From: Thalassolituus hydrocarboniclasticus | GTDB taxonomy: Bacteria > Pseudomonadota > Gammaproteobacteria > Pseudomonadales > Oceanobacteraceae | Length of the DNA stretch: 64,000 bases | Assembly (NCBI RefSeq): GCF_025345565.1 | Contig: NZ_CP054475.1 | Span: 1,456,448 to 1,520,447, forward strand | Reading direction: 5' to 3' | Shown here: piece by piece, positions 8,424 to 18,404 of the stretch | Position numbering within the stretch: the first letter of the stretch is position 1 | How the letters are laid out: every line of letters begins with the position of its first letter | The notes under the pieces: model-generated | Seen by the model: the letters and a program-made list of their open reading frames with translations, nothing else | Databases searched by the model: none | Told to the model about the DNA's origin: nothing | Made by a program: the position numbers and the translations under genes

Positions 8424-9315
8424 CGACACCGGGGCTGGCTGGTCCGGGATTGATCCGGCTGAGCTGGCCGCCCTGATTGAGCCTGTGCCTGGCCTGCCGT
8501 CCCGCGGCCATGTCGATATCCTGCGGCTTGATCGTCTGCATCCTCATATCTCCGGTAACAAAGCCTTTAAGCTGGCCGGATTTCTGCCGCGCTTCAGAGC
8601 ATCCGGCCGCCGTGCGCTGCTGAGTTTCGGCGGCCCGTACTCCAATCATCTGCATGCCCTTGCGGCTCTCGGACAGGCACTGAATATTCCGGTGATTGCG
8701 CTGGTGCGCGGTTATGCGCATTTGCCGCTGACGGCAACCCTGCAGGATTGCCAGAGCTGGGGTACTGAACTGGTTTTCGCCGATAAAAAAACTTACGCCC
8801 AGCGTTATGATCCGCAATGGCAGCAGGAACTGGCTCAGCACTACGATGCCTTTGTGATTCCTGAGGGCGGCGCAGGTGATGCCGGAGAGCAGGAGTGCCG
8901 GCAACTGGCGCCATTGTGCGCAGACTACGATCAGGTCTGGCTGGCGGTTGGCAGTGGGACAACGGCACTGGGGCTGGCGAAAGGGCTGCAGGAACAACGG
9001 ATTGATTGTGAACTGGTCGGGGTGAATGCGGTTGCCGATCAGGGCGAACGCCAGCGCGCCTGGCAGCAGGCGATGCCGGCGGATATACGCTGGCGCCTGC
9101 TGGATGATGCGCATCTGGGGGCGTTCGGACGTACTTCGCCGGAGCTGCTGGCGCTGATTGAACGCTATGATCATCAGCATCTGCCACTGGACCCGGTGTA
9201 TACCGCCAAACTGCTGCTGGCTTTTGAGCGGGAGTTGGTGACTGAACCTTTGAACGCCCGGGTTTTACTGATCCACAGCGGCGGCTTGCAGGGCCGGCGT
9301 GGTTATTCGCTCTGA
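8377..9315 (+). CDS. PLP-dependent D-cysteine desulfhydrase / ACC deaminase family enzyme
   Basis: This fold-type II PLP enzyme has up to 312 aa. SGNKAFKL carries the Schiff-base Lys (family pattern GGNKxRKL). FGGPYSNHLHALA is the phosphate/Asn-Ser-His segment of the ACC deaminase family, and AVGSGTTALGLAKG is the PLP-phosphate loop. The likely reaction is deamination or desulfhydration of a small amino acid; I cannot tell the substrate. The ATG at 8377 overlaps the previous gene by 47 bp. A TTG at 8410 would reduce the overlap and remains open. The protein is close to the family length. Confidence 0.85.
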   Translation: MPTVNCTASCTLPAADDTGAGWSGIDPAELAALIEPVPGLPSRGHVDILRLDRLHPHISGNKAFKLAGFLPRFRASGRRALLSFGGPYSNHLHALAALGQALNIPVIALVRGYAHLPLTATLQDCQSWGTELVFADKKTYAQRYDPQWQQELAQHYDAFVIPEGGAGDAGEQECRQLAPLCADYDQVWLAVGSGTTALGLAKGLQEQRIDCELVGVNAVADQGERQRAWQQAMPADIRWRLLDDAHLGAFGRTSPELLALIERYDHQHLPLDPVYTAKLLLAFERELVTEPLNARVLLIHSGGLQGRRGYSL

Positions 9316-9336
9316 TCATTCTCGCTTTTACCTGCT

Positions 9337-10233
9337 TCAGCCCAGCTTCACCGGCAGATTCTTATGGGTGCCGTTCTGTGGCCAGTCATCCGGCATAATC
9401 AGCCAGCGCTGCTGTTCGGCCCAGCCGTATGGACCTTCCTCTGTCTGTATCACGCAGCAGGGATAGGTCAGGTGACGGAAATGCGTGCGCAGATACTCAA
9501 GTAACTCCTCCCGGCCGATGCTGAAAGCCGCCAGCGCCGGGCTCAGCCACTGTGGTTTGGCCAATACATACCAGCGCCCCGGTGGCAGATAATCAGCGGC
9601 CTGCCGGGCATGGCACCAGTGTCCGCGCCAGTGCCGGGCCGACACTTCCGCTGGCAGGCTGGCCTGATATTGCGGGTTGGCCGGATAAAACAGGCAGCCG
9701 CGCATCACCGCCAGACTGGCCTGCGGCTGCCAGTTCAGTGCTGCCAGTTGTTGCTGTGCCTGCGGATTCTGGCGCATGGGCAGCTGATGTTCGTGGGTAT
9801 GGCGGATCTTGCGTGCCAGCAGATCGGCGCGGTTGGGGCCGATCCAGTGCTGGCCCTGCTCATTGCCGTAGCCAAGATAGAATTTCAGCGCCAGCTCCAG
9901 ATGCCATTGCTGGCGGCCGTTATCCAGCAGCAGGTCCAGCTCACCGAGGGTTTTGCCCTGATCAATAATCTGCACATTGGCCTGAAAACGGATGCCACTG
10001 AGTTGCAGATATTCCTGCCACAGCTGCTCAAAGATTAATCCCAGACGCGGACTGCTGAAGTCCGGCGCCAGATGGCTCAGTTGGGCAGCCAGAGGTTGCC
10101 AGTGATCAGGCAGCCAGGGTTGCTCAGCCGGGCTCCAGTCACAGTCGAGCAGTGGCGGGCCGAACAGGCTCCAGATCAGGTCGCGCTGATGCTGGCCGGG
10201 CAGGGCGAAGTAGGAATGATCAGCGGCAAACAA
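9337..10233 (-). CDS. DUF1853 family protein
   Basis: The 298-aa soluble protein has the DUF1853 pattern: an N-terminal 'RDLIWSLFGPPLL' segment, and a middle part with ELDLLLDNGRQQWHLELALKF, which resembles a restriction-endonuclease-like D...ExK-type core. The role is unknown. The start is a TTG with a GAGGAG site about 10 nt upstream, and no nearby ATG fits the family start. It is divergent from nadK, as I remember from Pseudomonas. Confidence 0.8.
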   Translation of the reverse strand: MFAADHSYFALPGQHQRDLIWSLFGPPLLDCDWSPAEQPWLPDHWQPLAAQLSHLAPDFSSPRLGLIFEQLWQEYLQLSGIRFQANVQIIDQGKTLGELDLLLDNGRQQWHLELALKFYLGYGNEQGQHWIGPNRADLLARKIRHTHEHQLPMRQNPQAQQQLAALNWQPQASLAVMRGCLFYPANPQYQASLPAEVSARHWRGHWCHARQAADYLPPGRWYVLAKPQWLSPALAAFSIGREELLEYLRTHFRHLTYPCCVIQTEEGPYGWAEQQRWLIMPDDWPQNGTHKNLPVKLG

Positions 10234-10330
10234 GCGTTTTTAACTCCTCTGTGGTATAAATCGGGCCATTATTCGCAGGGCTGCAGCCAGCCGTTCTGCC
10301 TATCGCCCACTTAAATGCCAGGTCGCAGTA

Positions 10331-11215
10331 ATGGAAGAATTTCGTAACATCGGCATGATCGGCCGTCTGAACAGCAATAAAGTGATTGAGACGGTTAAGC
10401 GTCTGTCCCGTTATCTGATCGATGAAGGCTATCACGTTATTCTTGATGACCGTATTGCTGAAGTGATGCCGGGTCATGGCATGCAGGTCAGCAATGTTAA
10501 TCTGCTCGGTGAGATCTGCGATCTGGTGATTGTGGTGGGCGGTGACGGCAGCTTGCTGGGCGCGGCGCGCGCACTGGCGCGTTTTAATACGCCGGTGCTG
10601 GGCATTAACCGCGGCCGTCTGGGATTCCTGACCGATATCAGCCCGGACGAAACCATGTTCGATGCGGTGCAGGATGTGCTTAATGGCGAATACGTCAGCG
10701 AGATGCGCTTCCTGCTCGACGCTGAGGTAAAGCGTGATGGCAATCCGATAGCCACCGCCGCGGCGCTGAACGATGTGGTGCTGCACCCGGGTAAGTCAGC
10801 ACGGATGATTGCTTTTGATCTGTGGATCGAAGGCCAGTACGTTTATAACCAGCGCTCCGATGGCCTGATTGTGTCGACACCAACCGGTTCGACCGCGTAT
10901 TCGCTCTCCGGTGGTGGCCCGATCATGCACCCGAAACTGGATGCGCTGGTGCTGGTGCCGATGTTCCCGCACACGCTTTCCAGCCGGCCGATTGTGGTTG
11001 ACGGCAAGAGTGAAATTAAAATCGTGATTGATTCTGATCTGGGTATTTACCCGACCATCAGTTGCGACGGCCAGACGCATATTCCCTGTGCGCCAGGCGA
11101 CAGTATTACCATCCGCAAAAAAGCCCATAAACTGAAGCTGATTCACCCCAAAGGTCACAATTTCTATGAAATTTGCCGGACTAAACTGGGCTGGAGTAGC
11201 AACCTGGGGGATTAA
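10331..11215 (+). CDS. nadK: NAD kinase
   Basis: The enzyme phosphorylates NAD to NADP with ATP or polyphosphate. It has 294 aa, the usual length. The GGDGS motif is present (VVGGDGSLLGAARAL), then NRGRLGFLTD, the NE/D-type catalytic loop LNDVVLH, and the glycine-rich TPTGSTAYSLSGGGPI segment. It starts a run of same-strand genes. The stop lies 2 nt before the next ATG. Confidence 0.97.
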   Translation: MEEFRNIGMIGRLNSNKVIETVKRLSRYLIDEGYHVILDDRIAEVMPGHGMQVSNVNLLGEICDLVIVVGGDGSLLGAARALARFNTPVLGINRGRLGFLTDISPDETMFDAVQDVLNGEYVSEMRFLLDAEVKRDGNPIATAAALNDVVLHPGKSARMIAFDLWIEGQYVYNQRSDGLIVSTPTGSTAYSLSGGGPIMHPKLDALVLVPMFPHTLSSRPIVVDGKSEIKIVIDSDLGIYPTISCDGQTHIPCAPGDSITIRKKAHKLKLIHPKGHNFYEICRTKLGWSSNLGD

Positions 11216-11217
11216 GT

Positions 11218-12174
11218 ATGCACCAGGGTTACGATTTAATCGGTGATATTCACGGCTGTGGCGAAACGCTGATCGAATTGCTGGAGCAAATGGGCTACAG
11301 CAAGCGCGGCGGCGTGTACCAGCACCCGAAGCGTAAGGTTGTTTTTCTCGGTGATATCGTCGATCGCGGACCGCATATCCGCCTTGCCTGTCACGTTGTG
11401 CGTGACATGGTGGATGCCGGTCATGCCGACATTGTAATGGGAAATCACGAATACAATGTGGTGACCTATTGCACCGAAGCACCGCCGGGCATGCGCCAGC
11501 CTTTTCTGCGTCCGCACACTAAGCGCAACAGCTTTATTGTTGAACAGACGCTGGAGCAGTTTGCAAATTATCCGCACGAGTTTAATGAATTCCTCGACTG
11601 GTTTATCGATCTGCCGCTGTTCCTCGATTATGAGCACTTCCGCGTGGTTCACGCCTGCTGGGATCAGGCCATGATTGACGAATATCTGCGCCGTTATGGC
11701 GACAATAAACTGCACCGCAATATGCTCGCTGAATCGGTGAATACCAGCTCGTTTATTTATAAATTTCTCGACCGTATGCTGCGTGGCACATCACTGAAAT
11801 TACCCGATGGCCGTTCTATGACGGCCAAAGATGGCATGGTGCGGCAGTTTTTCCGCACCAAATTCTGGGAAGGTGACCCGGAGCGTTACAGCGATGTGGT
11901 GTTCCAGCCTGATCCGCTGCCGGATGATATTGAACACGCTTTATTAAGCGGTGAAGAACGCGACCAGTTGTTGTTTTACGGCCCGCAGGAAAAACCGCTG
12001 TTTATTGGCCACTACTGGATGCAGGGTTTACCTGCGCCCATTGTGCCTAATATCGCCTGTCTTGATTACAGTGCGGTTAAATACGGACGTCTTGCCGCGT
12101 ACCGTATGGATACCGAACGCAGTTTGCAGCCGGGTAAATTTACCTGGGTGCGGGTAGAAAAGAGCGAGCGCTGA
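11218..12174 (+). CDS. metallophosphoesterase (calcineurin-like)
   Basis: The 318-aa protein carries the phosphoesterase signature in order: GDIHGC (residues 9-14), GDIVDRGP and GNHEY, with later histidines (VVHACWD, GHYWMQG). These ligate a binuclear metal centre. It resembles Ser/Thr phosphatases and Ap4A-type hydrolases, but the substrate is not evident. It starts 2 nt after nadK and overlaps the rhomboid start by 1 nt (TGATGG), so it is translationally coupled. Confidence 0.85.
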   Translation: MHQGYDLIGDIHGCGETLIELLEQMGYSKRGGVYQHPKRKVVFLGDIVDRGPHIRLACHVVRDMVDAGHADIVMGNHEYNVVTYCTEAPPGMRQPFLRPHTKRNSFIVEQTLEQFANYPHEFNEFLDWFIDLPLFLDYEHFRVVHACWDQAMIDEYLRRYGDNKLHRNMLAESVNTSSFIYKFLDRMLRGTSLKLPDGRSMTAKDGMVRQFFRTKFWEGDPERYSDVVFQPDPLPDDIEHALLSGEERDQLLFYGPQEKPLFIGHYWMQGLPAPIVPNIACLDYSAVKYGRLAAYRMDTERSLQPGKFTWVRVEKSER

Positions 12175-13025
12175 TGGAGCCTGTGCTGGTATTGGTTGCA
12201 CCGGCTGGTGTGGATTTATCGCCGCTGACTCAGCGTCTCTGGGCCGAACGAATAGCGCACAGAGTTATTGATCAGGCGGATGGTCAGCAGTGTTTATACC
12301 TGGCCGATGGCCGTCATGCGCCGCAGGTTAAGCAGTGGCTGGAAGAATGGCAGGCCGGGCAGATTACTCCGCTGCCTGCTGAAGCGGTTGAACCTAAACT
12401 CTGGCAGGGATTGCTGCAGTTGCTGGCAACACCGCTGAGCACCTTCATTTTATTGCTGTTACCGGCCGTTTTTATCTGGATGCATTTTTCTGCCGACTGG
12501 CAGCACTGGCTGAGTGCCGGGGCAGAATACTGGCCTGAGCAGCGTTTCAGCCTTGCTGTGTACTGGCAATTAGGTGTCTGGGAATTATGGCGGCCAACCT
12601 TGCTGCATTTTTCCGTTTTGCACCTGCTGTTTAATTCCCTCTGGTGGTGGATTCTGGCCAGAAGGGTAGAGCAACATGAGGGGGTTATGCCTCTGCTGGT
12701 TTTGCTGCTGGTTTGCGGTCTTATTGGCAATATGGTGCAGTGGTGGTATGCCGGGCCGGCCTTTGGCGGGATTTCCGGCGTCACTCTGGGATTGCTTGGC
12801 TGGGTTGGTTTTCGTCAGCGCCGGCGCAATATCGATTACCGCATTCCGCGTATGTTATTACCGGTCATGGTGGGCTGGTTGTTGCTCACCATCAGTGCCG
12901 ATACCCTAGTGCCGGGATTATCCGGTACCGCGCATGGAGCGCATTTAGGCGGACTGATCAGTGGTTTTATTCTGGCTATGCTGTGGCCGGTTAAAACCGT
13001 CAGCCGTGATACTGAATTTAAGTAA
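12174..13025 (+). CDS. rhomboid family intramembrane serine protease
   Basis: The 283-aa protein starts with a soluble domain of about 85 residues, similar in arrangement to GlpG, followed by six hydrophobic segments. The catalytic Ser lies in FGGISGVTLG (GxSG, here GISG rather than the common GASG). The His partner is in AHGAHLGGLISG. The conserved HLLFNSLW segment of the second helix is also present. It cleaves membrane proteins within the bilayer; targets are unknown. It overlaps the phosphoesterase gene by 1 nt. Confidence 0.9.
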   Translation: MEPVLVLVAPAGVDLSPLTQRLWAERIAHRVIDQADGQQCLYLADGRHAPQVKQWLEEWQAGQITPLPAEAVEPKLWQGLLQLLATPLSTFILLLLPAVFIWMHFSADWQHWLSAGAEYWPEQRFSLAVYWQLGVWELWRPTLLHFSVLHLLFNSLWWWILARRVEQHEGVMPLLVLLLVCGLIGNMVQWWYAGPAFGGISGVTLGLLGWVGFRQRRRNIDYRIPRMLLPVMVGWLLLTISADTLVPGLSGTAHGAHLGGLISGFILAMLWPVKTVSRDTEFK

Positions 13026-13068
13026 GAAAAGACGCTGCCGCTGTGTGCAGGTCTGTGATGAGGTTGCT

Positions 13069-13323
13069 ATGACACTTGAACAACTTATTAAATCCCTGAC
13101 GCCTGAGATCTACCAGAATCTGCGTAATGCGGTAGAGCTGGGACGCTGGCCTGATGGCCGTAAGCTGGAGCCTCAGCAGCGGGAGCTGTGCATGGAAGCC
13201 ATCATTCATTATGAACAGATTCACGACCTGCCGGCGGAGCAGCGCGTGGGTTATATGGAAGATGCCTGTAAATCCTCAGGTAAAGATGATCACGACGATG
13301 TTCAGACGCTGACCCTGCAGTAA
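13069..13323 (+). CDS. YeaC/DUF1315 family protein
   Basis: The 84-aa protein starts MTLEQLIKSLTPEIYQNL. It has the DUF1315 pattern of two helical segments with LGRWPDGRKL in the centre and ends in an acidic tail. The function is unknown. The frame is open upstream to 12961, but that part overlaps the rhomboid gene; the ATG at 13069 gives the usual family length. The stop is 3 nt before the DUF2797 gene. Confidence 0.85.
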   Translation: MTLEQLIKSLTPEIYQNLRNAVELGRWPDGRKLEPQQRELCMEAIIHYEQIHDLPAEQRVGYMEDACKSSGKDDHDDVQTLTLQ

Positions 13324-13326
13324 TTT

Positions 13327-14172
13327 ATGACTCAGATTCTGGCCAGTGGCCTTATCAGTAAAATGGCCCTGCAGGCCGGCGAACACGACGATGTGGTGAA
13401 GTATCAACTGGTGCTGGACGATCAGCGGCTGGATTTAAATCCGCTGATTGGCCGTCATATTGAAATGACCTACAGCGGTGCCATTCATTGCAGCCATTGC
13501 GGTCGACGCACTAAAACCAGCTTCAGTCAGGGCTATTGTTATCCTTGTTTTACCTCGCTGGCGCAATGTGATTCCTGCATGATGAGTCCGGAAAAATGCC
13601 ATTTTTCGGCGGGTACCTGTCGCGAGCCTTCGTGGGCGGAGCAGGTGTGCTTTAACGATCATATTGTCTATCTGGCGAATTCTTCCGGATTAAAAGTGGG
13701 CATTACCCGGGCCACACAAATGCCGGTGCGCTGGCTGGATCAGGGCGCAGCACAGGCGTTACCGATTGCGCGGGTTAAAAATCGCCGCTTGTCTGGTTTG
13801 ATTGAAGATTTACTGCGTTCGCAGGTAGCGGATAAAACCAACTGGCGCACCTTGCTGAAAGGCCCGGCCGCTGCTCTGGATTTAGCAGCAGAGCGCGACC
13901 GCCTGCTGAGCGAATTTGCCCAGCCGCTGGCGGAAATCGAACAGCGCGAAGGAGTGGGCAGTGTGCAGCTTCTGAACGACGCTGATGTCTGGCAGTTTGA
14001 ATATCCGGTCAGTCAGTATCCAAACAAAATCAGCAGTTTTAATTTTGATAAAAACCCTCAGGTCAGCGGTCGTCTGCTGGGCCTTAAGGGGCAGTATTTA
14101 ATACTGGATGGTGGTGTGATTAATTTACGTAAATTCAGCTCATACCATATTTCATTTGCGTTAAAGGATTAA
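13327..14172 (+). CDS. DUF2797 family protein
   Basis: The 281-aa protein has a Cys-rich region near residues 55-100 (CSHCGRRTKTSF, CYPC, CDSCMM, a later C at the TCREP element). This is likely to bind zinc and matches the DUF2797 pattern. The following IVYLANSSGLKVGITR segment is a GIY-YIG-like strand-turn element typical of the family. Its activity is unknown. It lies directly before pepN, and the two are probably one transcript. Confidence 0.85.
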   Translation: MTQILASGLISKMALQAGEHDDVVKYQLVLDDQRLDLNPLIGRHIEMTYSGAIHCSHCGRRTKTSFSQGYCYPCFTSLAQCDSCMMSPEKCHFSAGTCREPSWAEQVCFNDHIVYLANSSGLKVGITRATQMPVRWLDQGAAQALPIARVKNRRLSGLIEDLLRSQVADKTNWRTLLKGPAAALDLAAERDRLLSEFAQPLAEIEQREGVGSVQLLNDADVWQFEYPVSQYPNKISSFNFDKNPQVSGRLLGLKGQYLILDGGVINLRKFSSYHISFALKD

Positions 14173-14176
14173 GTCT

Positions 14177-16801
14177 ATGCGTGATGCACAGCCAACAGCC
14201 ATTTATCTGAAAGACTATCAGCAGCCGGATTACTGGATTGAACGCACAGAGCTGACCTTTGAGTTGCAGGATGAATATACCCTGGTCACCGCGCTGCTGG
14301 ATCTGGTGCGCAATGATCAGGCAGCGGATGGCGCTGATTTGCTGCTTGCCGGTCAGGATCTGGAACTGATCAGTCTGGTACTGGATGGTCAGACTCTGAC
14401 CACCGGACAATATGAGCTGGGTGATGAAAGCCTGACCGTGAAAGGCGTACAGCAGCGCTCGCAACTGGAAATCAAAACCCGGATTTATCCGGCAAAAAAT
14501 ACCGCCCTCGAAGGTTTGTACCGTTCCGGTGGTATGTATTGCACCCAGTGTGAAGCCGAAGGTTTCCGCCGCATTACCTATTATCTCGACCGTCCGGATG
14601 TGATGTCGGTTTTTACCACGCACATTATTGCCGATGCGGCGCAATTTCCGGTGCTGTTATCTAACGGCAATCTGATTGCTGACAGCGTTGATAATGGTCT
14701 GCATAAAGTGACCTGGCAGGACCCGCATAAAAAACCCGCCTATCTGTTTGCACTGGTAGCCGGTGATTTACGCGTTAAAGAAGACCGCTTTACCACCATG
14801 AGCGGGCGTGATGTGGTGCTGAAAATTTTTGTTGAGCCACAGAATATCGATAAAACCGATTATGCCCTCGACGCGTTAAAACGTTCCATGCGCTGGGATG
14901 AAGAAGTGTATGGCCGTGAATACGATCTGGATATTTTTATGATCGTTGCCGTCGATGACTTCAATATGGGGGCAATGGAAAATAAAGGGCTGAATATTTT
15001 TAATTCATCCTGTGTGCTGGCTAACCCGGCGACCGCCACCGATGCGGCCTACCAGCGTATTGAAGCCATTGTTGCGCACGAATATTTCCATAACTGGTCA
15101 GGTAACCGCGTCACCTGTCGTGACTGGTTTCAGCTGAGTCTGAAAGAAGGTTTTACAGTATTCCGTGACGCCTGCTTCTCGGCCGATATGAATTCCGCCA
15201 CGGTTAAGCGTATTGAAGACGCAAACATTATGCGCACCGTACAGTTTGCCGAAGACGGTGGGCCGATGGCGCACCCGGTGCAGCCGGATTCTTTTATCGA
15301 AATTTCCAACTTCTACACCGTGACCATTTATGAAAAAGGTGCAGAAGTGGTCGGTATGCTGCACAAAATTCTCGGTAAAGACGGTTTCCGTAAAGGCTCC
15401 GATCTGTATTTTGACCGCCACGATGGCCAGGCCGTTACCATTTATGATTTTGTGCAGGCGATGGAAGACGCTAACGGCGTTGATCTGACCCTGTTCAAAC
15501 GCTGGTATAAACAGGCGGGTACGCCGGTTGTGACGGTGAACAGTGAATACGATGCGGACGCTCAGCAGTTGCGTCTGACTCTGACTCAGCACTGCCCGGA
15601 TACACCGGGGCAAAGTAACAAACTGCCGCAATGGATTCCGGTGCAGCTGGGTCTGATTGGTGCTGATGGCAAGGATTTGGTGATTCAGGTTGAGCCGGCG
15701 TCCGCCTGGACAGAAAGCAGTCAGGTGCTGCATCTGACCGAAGCTGAACAAACCTTTGTTTTCAGTGGTGTTGCAGAACAACCACGCTTATCGCTGTTCC
15801 GTGATTTCTCCGCACCGGTGAAAGTGGAGTTCGAACAATCCGCCGACGATCTGCTGTTTTTACTGCAGCATGACAGCGATGGCTTTAACCGCTGGGATGC
15901 CGGACAGCGTCTGCTGTTGAGCTGGATTAATGCTGCCCAACAGGGCAATTTTGAATTACGCCCGGAGGTACGTGAAGTTTTTGCCCGTCTGCTGGCTGAT
16001 GAATCACTCGATCCGGCGATGGTCAGCTGTCTGCTGACACTGCCATCGGAAGCCTATGTGGCTGAGTTCTCTGCCGAGGTCGATCCGCTGGCGATTCATG
16101 CGGCGCGTAAACAGGTGCAGCAGGCGATTGCTGAATCGCTGAGTGAAGAATTTGCCGCCTGTTATCAGCGTCTGCAGTCAACTGCGCCTTATGCACCAGA
16201 ACCGGCACAGATGTCGGCGCGCAGTCTGAAAAACCTGGCGCTGGCGTATTGGGTGAAAGGCAGTGCCGCAGGTCTGCAGCAGGCCGTCAGCCAGTATCGC
16301 AGCGCCGATAATATGACCGATCAGATGGCCGCGCTGGTGGCGGTGGTCAACAGTGGTGATGCCGCACAGGCTGAACAGTTGCTGGCGGATTTTTATCAGC
16401 AGTGGTCACAGGATGCGCTGGTGGTGAATCAGTGGCTGTCGGTGCAGGCCGGTTCGGCGGAGCTGGGTAAGGTGGAATTTATTCAGCAGCTTCTGGCACA
16501 TACCGCCTTCGATTGGCGTAACCCGAATAAGGTACGCTCGGTATTGGGGGCATTTGCCAATCAGGCTCTCTGTCATTTTCATCGTGAAGATGGTGCCGGC
16601 TACCGTTTACTGGCCGATGCGGTATTGCGTCTGAATGACAGTAATCCGCAGATCGCCGCACGTCTGTTGACACCGCTGACCAAGTGGCGCCGTCTGGTAC
16701 CCTCATTATCGGAGTTGATGAAAGCCGAGTTGCAACGCATTATGCAGCATGGCGCTTTGTCCAAAGACGTGTATGAGGTTGTCAGCAAGAGTTTGATTTG
16801 A
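14177..16801 (+). CDS. pepN: aminopeptidase N (M1 family)
   Basis: This zinc aminopeptidase of 874 aa (E. coli PepN has 870) removes N-terminal residues from peptides in the cytoplasm. GAMENKGLNIF is the exopeptidase motif. HEYFHNW is the zinc/catalytic HExxH, with the third ligand Glu in SLKEGFTVFRD. TIYEKGAEVVGM holds the catalytic Tyr. The C-terminal helical half is complete. Only 4 nt separate it from DUF2797, and it ends the nadK-pepN gene run. Confidence 0.97.
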   Translation: MRDAQPTAIYLKDYQQPDYWIERTELTFELQDEYTLVTALLDLVRNDQAADGADLLLAGQDLELISLVLDGQTLTTGQYELGDESLTVKGVQQRSQLEIKTRIYPAKNTALEGLYRSGGMYCTQCEAEGFRRITYYLDRPDVMSVFTTHIIADAAQFPVLLSNGNLIADSVDNGLHKVTWQDPHKKPAYLFALVAGDLRVKEDRFTTMSGRDVVLKIFVEPQNIDKTDYALDALKRSMRWDEEVYGREYDLDIFMIVAVDDFNMGAMENKGLNIFNSSCVLANPATATDAAYQRIEAIVAHEYFHNWSGNRVTCRDWFQLSLKEGFTVFRDACFSADMNSATVKRIEDANIMRTVQFAEDGGPMAHPVQPDSFIEISNFYTVTIYEKGAEVVGMLHKILGKDGFRKGSDLYFDRHDGQAVTIYDFVQAMEDANGVDLTLFKRWYKQAGTPVVTVNSEYDADAQQLRLTLTQHCPDTPGQSNKLPQWIPVQLGLIGADGKDLVIQVEPASAWTESSQVLHLTEAEQTFVFSGVAEQPRLSLFRDFSAPVKVEFEQSADDLLFLLQHDSDGFNRWDAGQRLLLSWINAAQQGNFELRPEVREVFARLLADESLDPAMVSCLLTLPSEAYVAEFSAEVDPLAIHAARKQVQQAIAESLSEEFAACYQRLQSTAPYAPEPAQMSARSLKNLALAYWVKGSAAGLQQAVSQYRSADNMTDQMAALVAVVNSGDAAQAEQLLADFYQQWSQDALVVNQWLSVQAGSAELGKVEFIQQLLAHTAFDWRNPNKVRSVLGAFANQALCHFHREDGAGYRLLADAVLRLNDSNPQIAARLLTPLTKWRRLVPSLSELMKAELQRIMQHGALSKDVYEVVSKSLI

Positions 16802-16874
16802 GCATCGCTGCAAGTTTCTTTATTCTTGCTTCGGGGAAGATTGCCGCACTCTGCGGTGTAGTTGAGGTCGCATA

Positions 16875-18242
16875 ATGAAAAAAAATAAGTGGATAGCGGC
16901 TGGTGCATTGGCGTTGGCGTTTGTAATGCCGGCGGCAATGGCGGCAGTATCCGTCAAAGAAGCGGATCGCCTGAAAGGGGAACTGACACCGCTGGGAGCT
17001 GAACGAAGTGGTAATGGCAGTGATATTCCGCCCTGGCGTGGTGGTCTGAGTCTGCCACCGGTGGGCTACAGCAAGCCTGGCCAGCACCATATTGATCCGT
17101 ACGCTAAAGATAAACCGCTGTTTGTTATTACTGCGGCCAATATGAAGCAGTATGCGGAATACCTGACGCCGGGTCAGAAAGAATTGTTTAAGGTGTATCC
17201 GGATACTTTTAAAATGCCGGTCTATGAGACCCGTCGTACGGCAGCTGCGCCTGAGTGGGTGTACGAAAACACCTATAAAAACGCTATCCGCGCTGAGCTG
17301 AATAAAGACGGCAACGGTCTTATGTACGCTTATGGCGGCATTCCTTTCCCTATTGCCAAAAACGGTCTGGAAGCCATCTGGAACCACGTGACCCGCTGGC
17401 GTGGTATTTATTTAACCCGCCGCGCTTCTGAAATTGCCGTACATGTTGATGGTGATTTCTCGCTGGTAACGGTGCAGCAGGAGGTTGAATTCAATTTCTA
17501 CCGCCGCGATAAAAGCATCGAAGACCTGAACAATATTCTGTTCTATTACCTGTCATTTACCAAAGCCCCGGCGCGTCTGGCGGGTGGTGCGGTATTGGTT
17601 CATGAAACCCTGAACCAGGTGGATGAAGCCCGTCAGGCCTGGGGTTATAACGCAGGTCAGCGTCGTGTACGCCGTGCACCTAACCTGGCTTACGATACCC
17701 CGATTGCCGCGGCTGATGGTCTGCGTTACGCCGATGATACTGATATGTATAACGGTGCTCCGGATCGTTACAACTGGAAGCTGTTGGGTAAAAAGGAAAT
17801 CTATATTCCTTATAACAGCTACAAGCTCAGCTCGAATAAAGTCAGCTATAAAGATCTGATCAAGCCGGGCCATCTGAATCCTGATTACACCCGCTATGAA
17901 AAACACCGCGTGTGGGTTGTTGAAGCAACCCTGAAAGAAGGTATGCGTCATGTGTACCACAAGCGTGTGTTCTACCTGGATGAAGATACCTGGGGGGTTG
18001 CTGTGGCCGATCAGTACGATTCCGCCGGTGATCTCTGGCGTGTGAACATGGCGTACATGAAGACCTATTACGAATTACCGGTAACCTGGACCACCATGGA
18101 TGTGTTCCATGATCTGAAAGCCAAACGTTACCATGTGCAGGGGCTGGATAATGAAGAAGCGGGGACCATTGACTATACCAATGAACCTCCGGGAGATCGT
18201 TATTTCACTCCGGCAGAATTGCGCCGTCGCGGTAAGCGCTGA
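16875..18242 (+). CDS. DUF1329 family outer-membrane-associated protein
   Basis: The 455-aa protein has a signal peptide (MKKNKWIAAGALALAF..., cleavage near AMA-AVS). The DUF1329 pattern is clear: KEADRLKGELTPLGAERSGN, then a PWRGGLSLPP element and repeated Arg/Tyr-rich strands. The family is believed to have a LolA/LolB-like lipid-binding fold and is often encoded with DUF1302, YCF48-like and MMPL proteins. It is the first gene here, with a hairpin (18253-18279) after it. DUF1302 is not in the window. Confidence 0.9.
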   Translation: MKKNKWIAAGALALAFVMPAAMAAVSVKEADRLKGELTPLGAERSGNGSDIPPWRGGLSLPPVGYSKPGQHHIDPYAKDKPLFVITAANMKQYAEYLTPGQKELFKVYPDTFKMPVYETRRTAAAPEWVYENTYKNAIRAELNKDGNGLMYAYGGIPFPIAKNGLEAIWNHVTRWRGIYLTRRASEIAVHVDGDFSLVTVQQEVEFNFYRRDKSIEDLNNILFYYLSFTKAPARLAGGAVLVHETLNQVDEARQAWGYNAGQRRVRRAPNLAYDTPIAAADGLRYADDTDMYNGAPDRYNWKLLGKKEIYIPYNSYKLSSNKVSYKDLIKPGHLNPDYTRYEKHRVWVVEATLKEGMRHVYHKRVFYLDEDTWGVAVADQYDSAGDLWRVNMAYMKTYYELPVTWTTMDVFHDLKAKRYHVQGLDNEEAGTIDYTNEPPGDRYFTPAELRRRGKR

Positions 18243-18252
18243 TCGGATAAAC

Positions 18253-18279
18253 GAACGGATGAGTTTTACTCATCCGTTC
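18253..18279 (+). terminator. hairpin after the DUF1329 gene
   Basis: An 11-bp perfect stem (18253-18263 with 18269-18279) has a TTTTA loop, followed by TTGCATTT. The T tract is short, so read-through into the next gene is possible. Confidence 0.55.
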
Positions 18280-18404
18280 TTGCATTTAAGGGTCAAAACA
18301 GAGGATTTTTCCCTTACATTCTGTAACAACTGGACGTTAGTCAATGATAAATCAGTCGGCTAGACTAGCCGCCTTCCGACATTACTATAAAAACGGAGCT
18401 CCTT